Shown: positions 9,473-18,069 of the stretch, piece after piece
Layout: each line of letters opens with the position of its first letter
How positions within the stretch are numbered: position 1 is the first letter of the stretch
Source: Clostridiales bacterium
GTDB lineage: Bacteria; Bacillota; Clostridia; Lachnospirales; Lachnospiraceae
DNA length: 64,000 bases
NCBI GenBank assembly: GCA_018374355.1
Contig: JAHAFI010000013.1
Span: 11,568 to 75,567, forward strand
Direction: 5' to 3'
Translations under genes and position numbers: made by a program
The notes under the pieces: model-generated
Database searches by the model: none
Told to the model about the DNA's origin: nothing
Seen by the model: the letters and a program-made list of their open reading frames with translations, nothing else

Positions 9473-10969
9473 TTATCTTCTTTCAAGATAGGCTTCTATA
9501 CCTGCACGTTTTCTATCCAGCATCTCATCAATTCTCTGAATGTACTGGTTCACATCTTTCACGTTTTCCACCCGTTCAATACGGTTTCCCTGTTCGAAAA
9601 CAAATTTGGTGGAAGCTCCCGCTCCCGCCGCCAGAATGGTCTGTTTTTCTTCCATAATCAGTATATTGTAAATTCCTGCTTTGTCAACCTCTGCATAACC
9701 TACATTTTCAAAATTTCCGGCAATATTCTTCTGACGGTACAGATAATAGGGACCCATCCCCATGTTCTGAGCGCACTTCTGGGTCAGCTCCATAATCTCC
9801 TGACTGTTCTCAAAGGACATTTCCTCAAACTGATCCTTGAAAAGATTCAGCCGGGTGGCCCGTTTCAGCGCCAGCGAATGGATGGTCAGGCTGTCCGGAT
9901 GCATTTTTTCAATTTCATCCAGCGTGTGCATCACTTCTTCCTTTCCTTCACCGGGAAGGCCGATGATCAGATCCATGTTGATATTGGAAAATCCCATCTC
10001 GCGGGCCATCCCGAAAATATCCCGTACATCCTCCACCGTATGTTTTCTTCCGATGATATCCAGCGTTTTCTGGTTCATGGTCTGGGGATTGACGGAAATC
10101 CTGTCCACCGGAAATTCCCGGATGGCTTCCAGTTTCTCTCTGGTAATACTGTCGGGACGTCCCGCCTCCACCGTATATTCCTTCACATAAGTAAAATCAA
10201 AGGTATCCCGGATATGTCCCAGAAGTCTTCGTATCTGATCCGGTTCCAGAGTGGTTGGAGTGCCGCCGCCGATATAAACGGTATTCAGCTTCCGGTCTCC
10301 CATGGCTTTTCCTATAAAAGTCAGTTCCTTTAAAAGTGCATCCAGATACTCGTCCACCCGTTTTACCCACCGTTCCAGCGGATGGGAACCGAAGGAACAG
10401 TACAGACAGATGCTGGGGCAAAAGGGAATCCCCACATACAGGCTGTAGCCATTTTCATAATCCAGCTCTTTTAAAAGCGCCCGCTCCCGATTGGCAATGG
10501 TAATAGCCAGAGCCGTCTTTTCTTTGCTGACGCTGTAGGTATCCCGCATATAACGGGCAATCTCTGTGTTTTTCCACCCTTCCTCCAGAAGCTTCATGGG
10601 AATCTTTGTGGGACGGATTCCGGTGAGGTTACCCCACGGAAGGGAAATTCCGGTTAAATGTTCCAGTGAACCGTACACCAGACGCTTCAGCACATTTTTT
10701 GTCTCTTTTCTGTCTTTTTCATACGCTACAGAGACCCGGTCGCAAAGGACTGTCCCGCCGTCCTTTACAATCTCCAGACAAATCTCCTGCTCACCGTAAG
10801 TAAGCAGGAGCAAAAGCTGGTATTCCCCGGTAGGTTCCTCATCCGTATAGTACATCTGTACCTGACTCTGTGGATAGAAGGCCCGCACCAGGGAATAAAC
10901 GTCATATTCAAAATCTTTCCTGTTAAATCGAATTCCAATATTAAGCAAAGGGATTGTACCTCTTTTCAT
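9473..10969 (-). CDS. hemZ: Radical SAM protein HemZ, coproporphyrinogen dehydrogenase-like
   Basis: 498 residues with the radical SAM cluster motif CPSICLYCSF near residue 180, followed by the GGGTPTTL and DLIIGLPGE segments typical of the HemN/HemZ/HemW group. HemZ-type proteins have a long N-terminal extension, seen here (about 170 residues). Family members are linked to oxygen-independent coproporphyrinogen III oxidation, but in haem-auxotrophic clostridia the role is unclear. Its 5' end overlaps the upstream MBL gene by 29 bases, which suggests coupling. Confidence 0.88.
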   Translation of the reverse strand: MKRGTIPLLNIGIRFNRKDFEYDVYSLVRAFYPQSQVQMYYTDEEPTGEYQLLLLLTYGEQEICLEIVKDGGTVLCDRVSVAYEKDRKETKNVLKRLVYGSLEHLTGISLPWGNLTGIRPTKIPMKLLEEGWKNTEIARYMRDTYSVSKEKTALAITIANRERALLKELDYENGYSLYVGIPFCPSICLYCSFGSHPLERWVKRVDEYLDALLKELTFIGKAMGDRKLNTVYIGGGTPTTLEPDQIRRLLGHIRDTFDFTYVKEYTVEAGRPDSITREKLEAIREFPVDRISVNPQTMNQKTLDIIGRKHTVEDVRDIFGMAREMGFSNINMDLIIGLPGEGKEEVMHTLDEIEKMHPDSLTIHSLALKRATRLNLFKDQFEEMSFENSQEIMELTQKCAQNMGMGPYYLYRQKNIAGNFENVGYAEVDKAGIYNILIMEEKQTILAAGAGASTKFVFEQGNRIERVENVKDVNQYIQRIDEMLDRKRAGIEAYLERR

Positions 10970-11570
10970 ATCCTATGGTAGTCTCTTCATTATGTCCCGG
11001 GAAAACTCTCGTCTCCTCGGGAAGCTCCGAAAGAAGCCTGTGCAGGCTTTCTCTCATCTGTCCGCCGTTTGAGGTGGGAAAATCTGTTCTTCCCACACTG
11101 CCTGCAAACAGGGTATCCCCGGAAAACAGCACGCCCTCGTCCTGCAGGTAGTAACAGCAGCTTCCTGCCGTATGACCCGGGGTGTGTAAAACCCGGATGG
11201 AAAATCCGGCAAGGGAAATCTCTGCCCCTTCCGAAACCCACTGATCGGCAGAAAGCACATAGGGCTTTGCCCATGCGCCGGACAGATTCGCCTGAGAATC
11301 TGCCAGAAGCTGTTTCTCCCCTGCAAAGGCATAGACCGGAATTCCATATCGGTCATGCAGCTCCTCCGCTGCCAGCATATGGTCGAAATGCCCATGGGTG
11401 AGAAGCACCGCTGCCGGCTTTCCCTCCATCTGTTGTATCTTCCGCTCAATGGCATCCGCCTGATCTGCCGGGTCAATCACTACCAGCTCCCCGGTCTCTT
11501 TATTTTTTAACAGCCAAGTGTTGGTAGCTACCATGCCCAACACCTGCTGTTCAATCACTGCATGTTTCAT
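10941..11570 (-). CDS. MBL-fold metallo-hydrolase (glyoxalase II-like)
   Basis: 209 residues of metallo-beta-lactamase fold. The zinc ligands are visible as HGHFDH near residue 60, HTPGHTAGSC, FSGDTLF and the distal PGHNEETT. This is the YcbL/glyoxalase-II-like group, hydrolysing thioesters or similar small substrates; the exact substrate is unknown. It sits directly after relA (30-base gap) and overlaps hemZ, an order common in clostridia. No signal peptide. Confidence 0.88.
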   Translation of the reverse strand: MKHAVIEQQVLGMVATNTWLLKNKETGELVVIDPADQADAIERKIQQMEGKPAAVLLTHGHFDHMLAAEELHDRYGIPVYAFAGEKQLLADSQANLSGAWAKPYVLSADQWVSEGAEISLAGFSIRVLHTPGHTAGSCCYYLQDEGVLFSGDTLFAGSVGRTDFPTSNGGQMRESLHRLLSELPEETRVFPGHNEETTIGYEKRYNPFA

Positions 11571-11600
11571 TCTTGCACCTCCTGTACGCCGTCTGTCCTG

Positions 11601-13907
11601 TCAGCCTTTCGTACGCTCAATATCCAGCACACTTTCCACCTGACGCATTTTCTCAATCAGCGTATTCAGCTCTTCCGTGCTGTGAATATCGAATGCCATG
11701 GAAATGGTGGCCGTTCCCTGCTTGTTGGTCCGGCTGTTCAGAGAGGTCACATCAATCTTCCTCTCGGTAAGAATCTTGGAAATATCCACCAGAAGTCCTG
11801 TACGGTTGTTTGCGTAGACATTGATCTCCGCCGTATACAGGCCTGTGGCAAAGCCGCTTCCCTCCCACTCCGCGTCGATCAGGCGCACCCGGTCGGACTC
11901 CGGCAGGTTCATCACATTGACACAGTCGGTTCTGTGAATCGTCACACCTCTTCCTCTGGTGACAAATCCCACGATCTCATCTCCCGGAATAGGACTGCAG
12001 CATTTTGCAAACCGCACCGCCACATCGTCGATGCCCTGTACCACAATGCCGCCTTTTTCCTTCTTCACAATCGGAAGCTTTTCTTTTGCCTCGGCAACCG
12101 CCTCCAAAACCTTTTCATCGGTGATTTCTTTTTTATGTTCTTTCTCATAGGCTTCCAGAAGCTTGTTGAAAATCTGGCCTTCTCTCAATCCCCCATGTCC
12201 CAAAGCCGCCAGTACACTCTCCCAGTCGCGGAATCCGTACTTTCTCATGACCGCTTCCATATAGCGGGGCTTGGTCAGTTCTCCCAGCATTTTGCCTTTC
12301 AGTTTGGCATAGTTAGACAGCATCTCTTTTCCCTTTAAGATGTTGTCTTCCTTCAGCTCCTGTTTGAACCACTGATTGATTTTATTTTTCGCCTGCGTGC
12401 TCTTCACCAGCTTCAGCCAGTCACGGCTTGGGCCTTTGGAATTCTGGGAGGTGATGATTTCCACCCGGTCACCATTTCGGATTTCATACTCGATAGGTAC
12501 CAGCTTTCCGTTGACTCTGGCTCCCACCATCTTATTTCCCACCGCGCTGTGTACGCTGTAGGCAAAATCTACCGTCGTTGATCCTCTCGGCAGTGTCTTT
12601 ACATCACCTGCCGGACTGAAACAGTATACATTTTCATTAAACAGATCCAGATCGCTTTTTAAGAGACTTAAAAACTCCCTGTTATCTGACATGTCACGCT
12701 GCCATTCCAGAATCTGGCGCAGCCAGCTCAGCTTCTCTTCCTCCTGCTGTGCCACCGGTTTCTTTCCGTCCGAAGCCTCTTTGTATTTCCAGTGGGCCGC
12801 AATACCGAATTCCGCTGTCCGGTGCATCTCAAAAGTACGGATCTGAATCTCAAAAGGCTGTCCGTTGGGACCGATCAGCGTCGTGTGAAGAGACTGGTAC
12901 ATATTCGGCTTCGGCATGGCAATATAATCTTTAAATCTGCCCGGAATCGGCGTATACAGCTCATGAATCACGCCCAGAGCCGCATAACAGTCCTTCACGG
13001 ACTCTACAATAATCCTGACGGCAAACAGGTCATAGATCTGATCCAGAGTCTTGTCCTGATTGACCATCTTTTTATAAATACTGAAGAAATGCTTCACTCT
13101 GCCGTTTACCTCGGCAGTGATTTCCGATTCCTCCATATGTTTTTTTACATCTGACACGATCTGCTGAACGAACGCTTCCCGCTCACTTTTGCGCAGGTTG
13201 ATTTTTTCCACCAGATCATAGTAAACATCCGGTTCCAAATATTTCAGGGATAAATCATCCAGTTCGATTTTGACTTTGGAGATACCCAGCCGCTGGGCAA
13301 TGGGCGCATAGATATCCATAGTCTCTCTGGCTTTTTCTTTCTGCTTCGATTCCTTCATATACTGAAGGGTACGCATATTATGCAGCCGGTCAGCCAGCTT
13401 AATCAAAATAACCCGGATATCCTTTGCCATGGCAAGAAACATCTTACGCAGATTTTCCGCCTGAACCTCCACCTTATCGGCAGAGTAATTCAACTGTCCC
13501 AGCTTCGTCACTCCGTCCACCAAAAGGGCAACCTCTTCTCCAAATTCCCTTGTCAGGTCTTCCGAAGTCATCACCGTGTCTTCCACTACATCGTGAAGGA
13601 TACCTGCTGCGATCGTCTCCTTATCTAACTCCAAATCTGCCAGAATAATACCCACACACAGGGGATGAATAATATACGGCTCCCCGGACTTACGCACCTG
13701 CCCTTCATGGGCATCATGGGCAATCTGATAGGCTTTTTCTATCATGGAAATATCAGTAGAAGGATGATATTTCCGGATACTGCGGATCAGCTCGTCATAA
13801 AGCTGTTCCGGGCTGGTAAAATCCTCCATCCGCTTTACGCTGGCCTCCACAGACTCGATATCAAGCTGCCGTTCTTCCATTTCCTTAATTTCTCTTTCCT
13901 TTTCCAT
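11601..13907 (-). CDS. relA: Bifunctional (p)ppGpp synthetase/hydrolase (RSH)
   Basis: 768-residue long RSH protein. In order: HD hydrolase (HDVVEDT and KLADRLHNMRTL), synthetase domain (YNLFAVRI-like DLFAVRIIVESVKDCYAALG, then FKDYIAMPKPNMYQSLHT), TGS domain (VYCFSPAGDVKTLPRGST), a conserved zinc-type region with KCCSPIPGDEIVGF, and a C-terminal ACT domain. Both catalytic halves look intact, so it should make and degrade the alarmone. ATG 13907 is chosen over an in-frame start at 13946 because the latter overlaps apt; an AGGCGGGAT site precedes 13907. Lies downstream of apt in one transcription direction. Confidence 0.95.
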   Translation of the reverse strand: MEKEREIKEMEERQLDIESVEASVKRMEDFTSPEQLYDELIRSIRKYHPSTDISMIEKAYQIAHDAHEGQVRKSGEPYIIHPLCVGIILADLELDKETIAAGILHDVVEDTVMTSEDLTREFGEEVALLVDGVTKLGQLNYSADKVEVQAENLRKMFLAMAKDIRVILIKLADRLHNMRTLQYMKESKQKEKARETMDIYAPIAQRLGISKVKIELDDLSLKYLEPDVYYDLVEKINLRKSEREAFVQQIVSDVKKHMEESEITAEVNGRVKHFFSIYKKMVNQDKTLDQIYDLFAVRIIVESVKDCYAALGVIHELYTPIPGRFKDYIAMPKPNMYQSLHTTLIGPNGQPFEIQIRTFEMHRTAEFGIAAHWKYKEASDGKKPVAQQEEEKLSWLRQILEWQRDMSDNREFLSLLKSDLDLFNENVYCFSPAGDVKTLPRGSTTVDFAYSVHSAVGNKMVGARVNGKLVPIEYEIRNGDRVEIITSQNSKGPSRDWLKLVKSTQAKNKINQWFKQELKEDNILKGKEMLSNYAKLKGKMLGELTKPRYMEAVMRKYGFRDWESVLAALGHGGLREGQIFNKLLEAYEKEHKKEITDEKVLEAVAEAKEKLPIVKKEKGGIVVQGIDDVAVRFAKCCSPIPGDEIVGFVTRGRGVTIHRTDCVNVMNLPESDRVRLIDAEWEGSGFATGLYTAEINVYANNRTGLLVDISKILTERKIDVTSLNSRTNKQGTATISMAFDIHSTEELNTLIEKMRQVESVLDIERTKG

Positions 13908-13927
13908 AAGAATCCCGCCTGTTCTGG

Positions 13928-14452
13928 TTATTTGCCTTCGTAACAAATGACTGATGCAACATCATACCCTTTTAAACGTTCTCTTCCATTTAAACCGGCC
14001 AGCTCCATCAGAAATACGATTTTCACCACTTCACCGCCCAGTTTTTCAATCATCTTCACAGCAGCCTCAATGGTGCCGCCTGTAGCAATCAGATCATCAA
14101 TCAAAACCACCTTCTGGCCCGGTTTTACCGCATCCTTGTGCATCTCGATCACTGCGCTTCCGTATTCCAGATCGTATTCCTGTGAAATGGTCTCACAGGG
14201 CAGTTTTCCTTTTTTCCGTATGGGAATAAACGGCTTATGTAAACTATATGCCACCGGAACACCAAAAATAAACCCTCTGGACTCCGTACCTGCAATCACA
14301 TCAACTTCCACATCTTTCAACAAATCCCGGATGGAATCAATAGCAAGCTGCAGTCCATCCGCATCCTGCAAAATACTCGTCACATCCCGGAAAATAATAC
14401 CTTTCTCTGGAAAATCCGGGATACTTCTCACATATTCTTCTAATTTCTTCAT
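13928..14452 (-). CDS. apt: Adenine phosphoribosyltransferase
   Basis: Salvages adenine to AMP using PRPP. 174 residues, the normal length. The PRPP loop VVLIDDLIATGGT and the N-terminal FPEKGIIFRDVTSIL signature are visible. An in-frame start at 14488 exists, but ATG 14452 has AAGGGAGATC 3 bases upstream and gives the family N terminus MKKLEEYVRSIPDFP. First gene of the apt-relA-MBL-hemZ run, where purine and alarmone metabolism are adjacent. Confidence 0.96.
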   Translation of the reverse strand: MKKLEEYVRSIPDFPEKGIIFRDVTSILQDADGLQLAIDSIRDLLKDVEVDVIAGTESRGFIFGVPVAYSLHKPFIPIRKKGKLPCETISQEYDLEYGSAVIEMHKDAVKPGQKVVLIDDLIATGGTIEAAVKMIEKLGGEVVKIVFLMELAGLNGRERLKGYDVASVICYEGK

Positions 14453-14535
14453 GATGATCTCCCTTCTGCTTTTTTCTTTTTTCGACAATTAGCTTATTTA
14501 TTATATCATCAATCCCCGGTAACCGCAAATTTTTT

Positions 14536-15657
14536 TTACCATTTTACCTGAATCGCTTTGTAGGGGCACATTTCCTGACAGCAGAAACACCGGATACACT
14601 TTTTATAATCGTATTCCGGCGGCTGTTTTCTTCCGTTTTTGAAAGAAACAGCTTTTCCCTGTACGGGACATACCTCCACACAGATACCGCATTTTCTGCA
14701 GTTATCCTTCACCACATAGGGACGTTTCTGAAATGGCTTCATCAAAAAATCCAGTTTGTTCCACATGGTACTTCTCTGCTTTCTTCTGTCCACACGGTAC
14801 TCCGGATTTCCGTAGTTTTCCACCGCCTGTTTCATGGAAATCTCTCCCTGCGGGGTGAGAAGCTGTATCTTCTCCTCCTGCCAGAATCCCAGTCCCATCC
14901 GCTCCCCATGGATATTTGTGGGCACCAGCCGGGGATCCAGATGTACCAGATGGCAGAAAACGCTGTCCAATGCCACCGGGTCTTCACTGATCAGAATCAG
15001 ATTCATCTTCACCGGATCTCCCGAGGTGGGGCCATTTCCGTCCATTGCCACGATTCCATCCATAATGCACAGCCGGGGCTTTACGGTCTGGTTCAGCCGG
15101 ATCAGCATCCGAGCGAAGCTGTCTGCATTGGAATACTTTGTGTGTCCCTGCGCTTTGTGAAGGCCGCTGACACAGCCATAAAGATTTTTCACACCTCCGG
15201 TCACACGCTCCAGCGCATGGGTTTTCATCTTACACAGATTGATCAGCGCATCGGCCTCTCTCACCGGATCCGCCAGAAAAAATTCTCCGGTCATGGTTCC
15301 TTTCCCAAAGTCTTCCATGGGAATCCCGTACCCATCCAGCATGGTATCCATTCCGGTTCCTTCCATCACCTTTCTGGCGGAACCTACGCCGCAGGAGTCA
15401 CCGCATCCGATCTTTGTATACCCTGCCTCTCTCAAAAGCCGGGCTGCCGCTCCCACCACAGACGGATGGGTAATGACCGCCCGCTCCAGCTCCGCTTTTC
15501 TCACCAGATTGGGCTTTAACAGTATCTTTTCCTCTCTGCCGATCAGGCGCTCCCATCCTCCCAGAAGGGAAATCCCCTGTTTGACCGCCTCGTATACCTG
15601 TTCTTCCCCGTAGGAACCGCAGGGAAGAAGTACCACCTTACTCTTTTTTTCTTCCAT
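14536..15657 (-). CDS. DUF362 domain protein with two C-terminal 4Fe-4S clusters
   Basis: 373 residues: a DUF362 domain of about 300 residues followed by a bacterial ferredoxin module with CRKCGICVEVCPVQG and CIRCFCCQEMCPYKA, enough cysteines for two [4Fe-4S] clusters. DUF362 proteins are cytoplasmic and of unknown reaction; the ferredoxin tail implies electron transfer. The gene ends 10 bases before the AEC carrier gene begins in the transcribed direction is reversed: the carrier lies upstream and is separated by 9 bases, so they are likely co-transcribed. No substrate can be inferred. Confidence 0.85.
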   Translation of the reverse strand: MEEKKSKVVLLPCGSYGEEQVYEAVKQGISLLGGWERLIGREEKILLKPNLVRKAELERAVITHPSVVGAAARLLREAGYTKIGCGDSCGVGSARKVMEGTGMDTMLDGYGIPMEDFGKGTMTGEFFLADPVREADALINLCKMKTHALERVTGGVKNLYGCVSGLHKAQGHTKYSNADSFARMLIRLNQTVKPRLCIMDGIVAMDGNGPTSGDPVKMNLILISEDPVALDSVFCHLVHLDPRLVPTNIHGERMGLGFWQEEKIQLLTPQGEISMKQAVENYGNPEYRVDRRKQRSTMWNKLDFLMKPFQKRPYVVKDNCRKCGICVEVCPVQGKAVSFKNGRKQPPEYDYKKCIRCFCCQEMCPYKAIQVKW

Positions 15658-15666
15658 TCAGACCTC

Positions 15667-16611
15667 CTATACCATTCCCAGACTTCTCAGAACATACAGC
15701 CACATCGTCATGGTAAATGCGCTTCCCAAAGTGGTGAGCATCACCACACTGGAGGTAAGCACCCCCTCGTGCCCCATGTTCTTCGCCATGATAAAACAAC
15801 TGACTGCCGAAGATGACCCGGCCAGCACCAGAATCGATACCATTTCCTGATCCCGAAAGCCCAGAAAAGCCGCTGCGGGAAGAATTACCAGTGCAAGTCC
15901 CACCAGCCGCACAAAAGCGCAGCCCATGGCCGGACGAAGCATGGAGAGGGCTTTCTTTCCTTCAAAAGAACCGCCGATAGCCATCAGCCCCAAAGGGGTA
16001 GCCAGAACTGCCAGATTGTGTACGGTCTTTGCCGCCACCGGAACCTGCGGAACCCTGAGCACCGACAAGAGAAGTCCTCCTGCAATTCCCAGAATGATCG
16101 GATTCGTCACGATTCCCTTCAGCGTGCTTCTGATCAGCTTCCCGTCCATTTTCTCCCGCTCCGGTTTCATAAATGCAAGAATGATCACTGCAAACACATT
16201 ATAAAAGGGAACGGTTCCGATCAGCATCAGGGATGCGATTCCTGATTCCCCGTAAATATTTGTGACGAATGCAATTCCGAGAATTGCCGTATTGCTGCGG
16301 AAAGCCGCCTGCACGAATTCTCCCCGGATACTCCTGTCTCTTACCAGTCTTGACAACAAAATGCACAGTAATACACCCAGCATGGTTGCTCCGATACAAA
16401 ATCCTACGAACCGACCATCCCACAGGGTCTGAAAGTCTGCCTCCCACATATCTTCCAGAAGAAGCATAGGAAGAGCCGCCTTAAAAACAAACCGGTTCAG
16501 CTTTTTTACAAAGCTCTCGTCCATCAGCCCGATCTGCCGGAACAGATATCCCAAAAGCATGGTGCAGAAAATGGGCATGGTGGCATTCAGACAAAAAATC
16601 AGATTTTCCAT
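15667..16611 (-). CDS. AEC-family (auxin efflux carrier-like) transporter
   Basis: 314-residue integral membrane protein with about ten hydrophobic segments. The N-terminal pattern (FCTMLLGYLFRQIGLMDE, then KLNRFVFKAALPMLL) is that of bacterial AEC permeases, which export or exchange small organic acids such as malate. Substrate unknown. It is the upstream partner of the DUF362 gene, 9 bases apart, so both may serve one pathway. Confidence 0.88.
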   Translation of the reverse strand: MENLIFCLNATMPIFCTMLLGYLFRQIGLMDESFVKKLNRFVFKAALPMLLLEDMWEADFQTLWDGRFVGFCIGATMLGVLLCILLSRLVRDRSIRGEFVQAAFRSNTAILGIAFVTNIYGESGIASLMLIGTVPFYNVFAVIILAFMKPEREKMDGKLIRSTLKGIVTNPIILGIAGGLLLSVLRVPQVPVAAKTVHNLAVLATPLGLMAIGGSFEGKKALSMLRPAMGCAFVRLVGLALVILPAAAFLGFRDQEMVSILVLAGSSSAVSCFIMAKNMGHEGVLTSSVVMLTTLGSAFTMTMWLYVLRSLGMV

Positions 16612-16642
16612 ATTTCCTTCCTCTCATTCATAATGCAACAAA

Positions 16643-16669
16643 GGAAGCTGCCGCTATGCGGCAGCCTCC
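16643..16669 (-). terminator. Hairpin after lysA
   Basis: Stem of about 11 bp (GGCTGCCGC/GCGGCAGC with TATG loop) located 75 bases past the lysA stop codon and just upstream of the AEC gene. In the minus direction it is followed by TTTGTTG, a weak U-tract. Confidence 0.6.
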
Positions 16670-16681
16670 CATCATTTATTC

Positions 16682-16702
16682 GTAACTATTCAGGACTCTG
16701 TC
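16682..16702 (+). repeat. Left-end fragment of the MITE-like element
   Basis: Twenty-one bases begin GTAACTATTCAGGACTCTGTC, matching the left terminus at 58111 with one change. It is preceded by TTATTC, as at 58105-58110, and GTTAC occurs at 16721-16725, so a 44-base internally deleted copy is possible. Confidence 0.5.
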
Positions 16703-16725
16703 ACCCCGCTGCTTAGCAGCGTTAC

Positions 16726-16760
16726 AAATTTGATGCCCCGTTGCTTACAGCGGAGTTTTT
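16726..16760 (+). repeat. 35-bp repeat D, copy overlapping the lysA 3' end
   Basis: Thirty-three of 35 bases match 43496-43530, starting AAATTTGATGCCCCGTTGC. The hairpin-plus-T-run looks like a plus-strand terminator, yet no plus-strand gene precedes it. The last codons of lysA and its TAA lie inside the repeat. Confidence 0.7.
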
Positions 16761-18031
16761 GACTCAAATATTTTCCGGTAAATAGGAAAACAGTCCAAGG
16801 TTGCAAAGTAATCTTCCGGTTTTTCTGCCCGGCGGATCAACGTAAAACTGCCGTCCTCTTTCAGAAGAATCTCCGCAGATTTCAGTTTTCCGTTATAGCT
16901 GTAGCCCATGGCATATCCGTGGGCTCCGGTATCATGGATCACTAAAAGATCACCGATTTCTATCTCCGGAAGCATCCGGTCAACCGCAAATTTATCATTA
17001 TTTTCACACAGGGATCCGGTGACATCGTATTTGTGGTCACAGGGTCTGTCCTCTTTTCCCATCACGGTAATATGATGGTAAGCGCCGTACATTGCCGGGC
17101 GCATCAAATCTACGGCACAGGCATCGCATCCGATATACTCCTTGTGGGTGTGCTTCTGATGGATGGCTTTTGTTACCAGACATCCGTAAGGTCCTGTCAT
17201 GAAACGTCCCAGCTCCGTAAAGATGGACACACCGCCCATACCTGCCGGCACCAGAACCTCTTCAAATACTTTCTTCACCCCGGCACCAATCACACGGATA
17301 TCATTGGCCTCCTGATCCGGTTTGTAGGGAATACCGATTCCGCCGGACAGATTGATAAACTGAATATCCGCTCCTGTTTCTTCTTTTAACTGAACCGCAA
17401 CCTCAAAAAGAATCTTCGCCAGCATCGGATAATATTCATTGGTCACGGTATTGCTTGCCAGAAATGCATGAATTCCAAAACGTTTCGCTCCCTTTTCCTT
17501 CAGGATCTTAAACGCCTCAAAAAGCTGCTCCGTAGTCATGCCGTACTTGGCATCTCCCGGATTGTCCATGATGCTGTTGCTGATCTTAAACAATCCGCCC
17601 GGATTGTAGCGGCAGCTAATCGTCTCAGGAATATATCCCAAAGCCTTCTCCAGATAGTCAATGTGGGTGATATCATCCAGATTGATGATTGCCCCTGCCT
17701 GTTCGGCATAAATATACTCTTTGGCCGGTGTGGCGTTGGAAGAAAACATGATGTCTCCCTTCCCGCAGCCCAGCGCTTTGGACAGCATCAGCTCCGTCAT
17801 GGATGAGCAGTCACAGCCGCAGCCGTATTCCTGCAGAATCTGAATCAGATAAGGATTCGGGCAGGCCTTTACTGCAAAATATTCTCTGAATCCCGGGTTC
17901 CATGAAAATGCCTCTTTCAGGGCTTTCACATTTTCCCGGATTCCTTTCTCGTCATAAAGATGAAATGGTGTTGGAAACTGGGCGGTAATCTCTTCCAGCT
18001 TCTCTTTTGTCACAAAAGGCTGTTTGTTCAT
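16745..18031 (-). CDS. lysA: Diaminopimelate decarboxylase
   Basis: Decarboxylates meso-diaminopimelate to lysine. 428 residues of the alanine-racemase/ornithine-decarboxylase-like PLP fold. The PLP lysine lies in EYFAVKACPNPYL near residue 53; NLSGGIGIP and the C-terminal GDLLVIHDTGAHGYAMG are also visible. The GCDACAVDLMRPAMYGAYHH segment is the dimer-contributed active site. It lies 38 bases downstream of pyk and is probably co-transcribed. The C terminus SKTPL is encoded within a repeat, so the natural end may have been altered. Specificity for diaminopimelate rather than a related amine is by family resemblance. Confidence 0.88.
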   Translation of the reverse strand: MNKQPFVTKEKLEEITAQFPTPFHLYDEKGIRENVKALKEAFSWNPGFREYFAVKACPNPYLIQILQEYGCGCDCSSMTELMLSKALGCGKGDIMFSSNATPAKEYIYAEQAGAIINLDDITHIDYLEKALGYIPETISCRYNPGGLFKISNSIMDNPGDAKYGMTTEQLFEAFKILKEKGAKRFGIHAFLASNTVTNEYYPMLAKILFEVAVQLKEETGADIQFINLSGGIGIPYKPDQEANDIRVIGAGVKKVFEEVLVPAGMGGVSIFTELGRFMTGPYGCLVTKAIHQKHTHKEYIGCDACAVDLMRPAMYGAYHHITVMGKEDRPCDHKYDVTGSLCENNDKFAVDRMLPEIEIGDLLVIHDTGAHGYAMGYSYNGKLKSAEILLKEDGSFTLIRRAEKPEDYFATLDCFPIYRKIFESKTPL

Positions 18032-18069
18032 TCTTCATAATCTCCTCTTTTTGTATCCCGGAAGACCGG

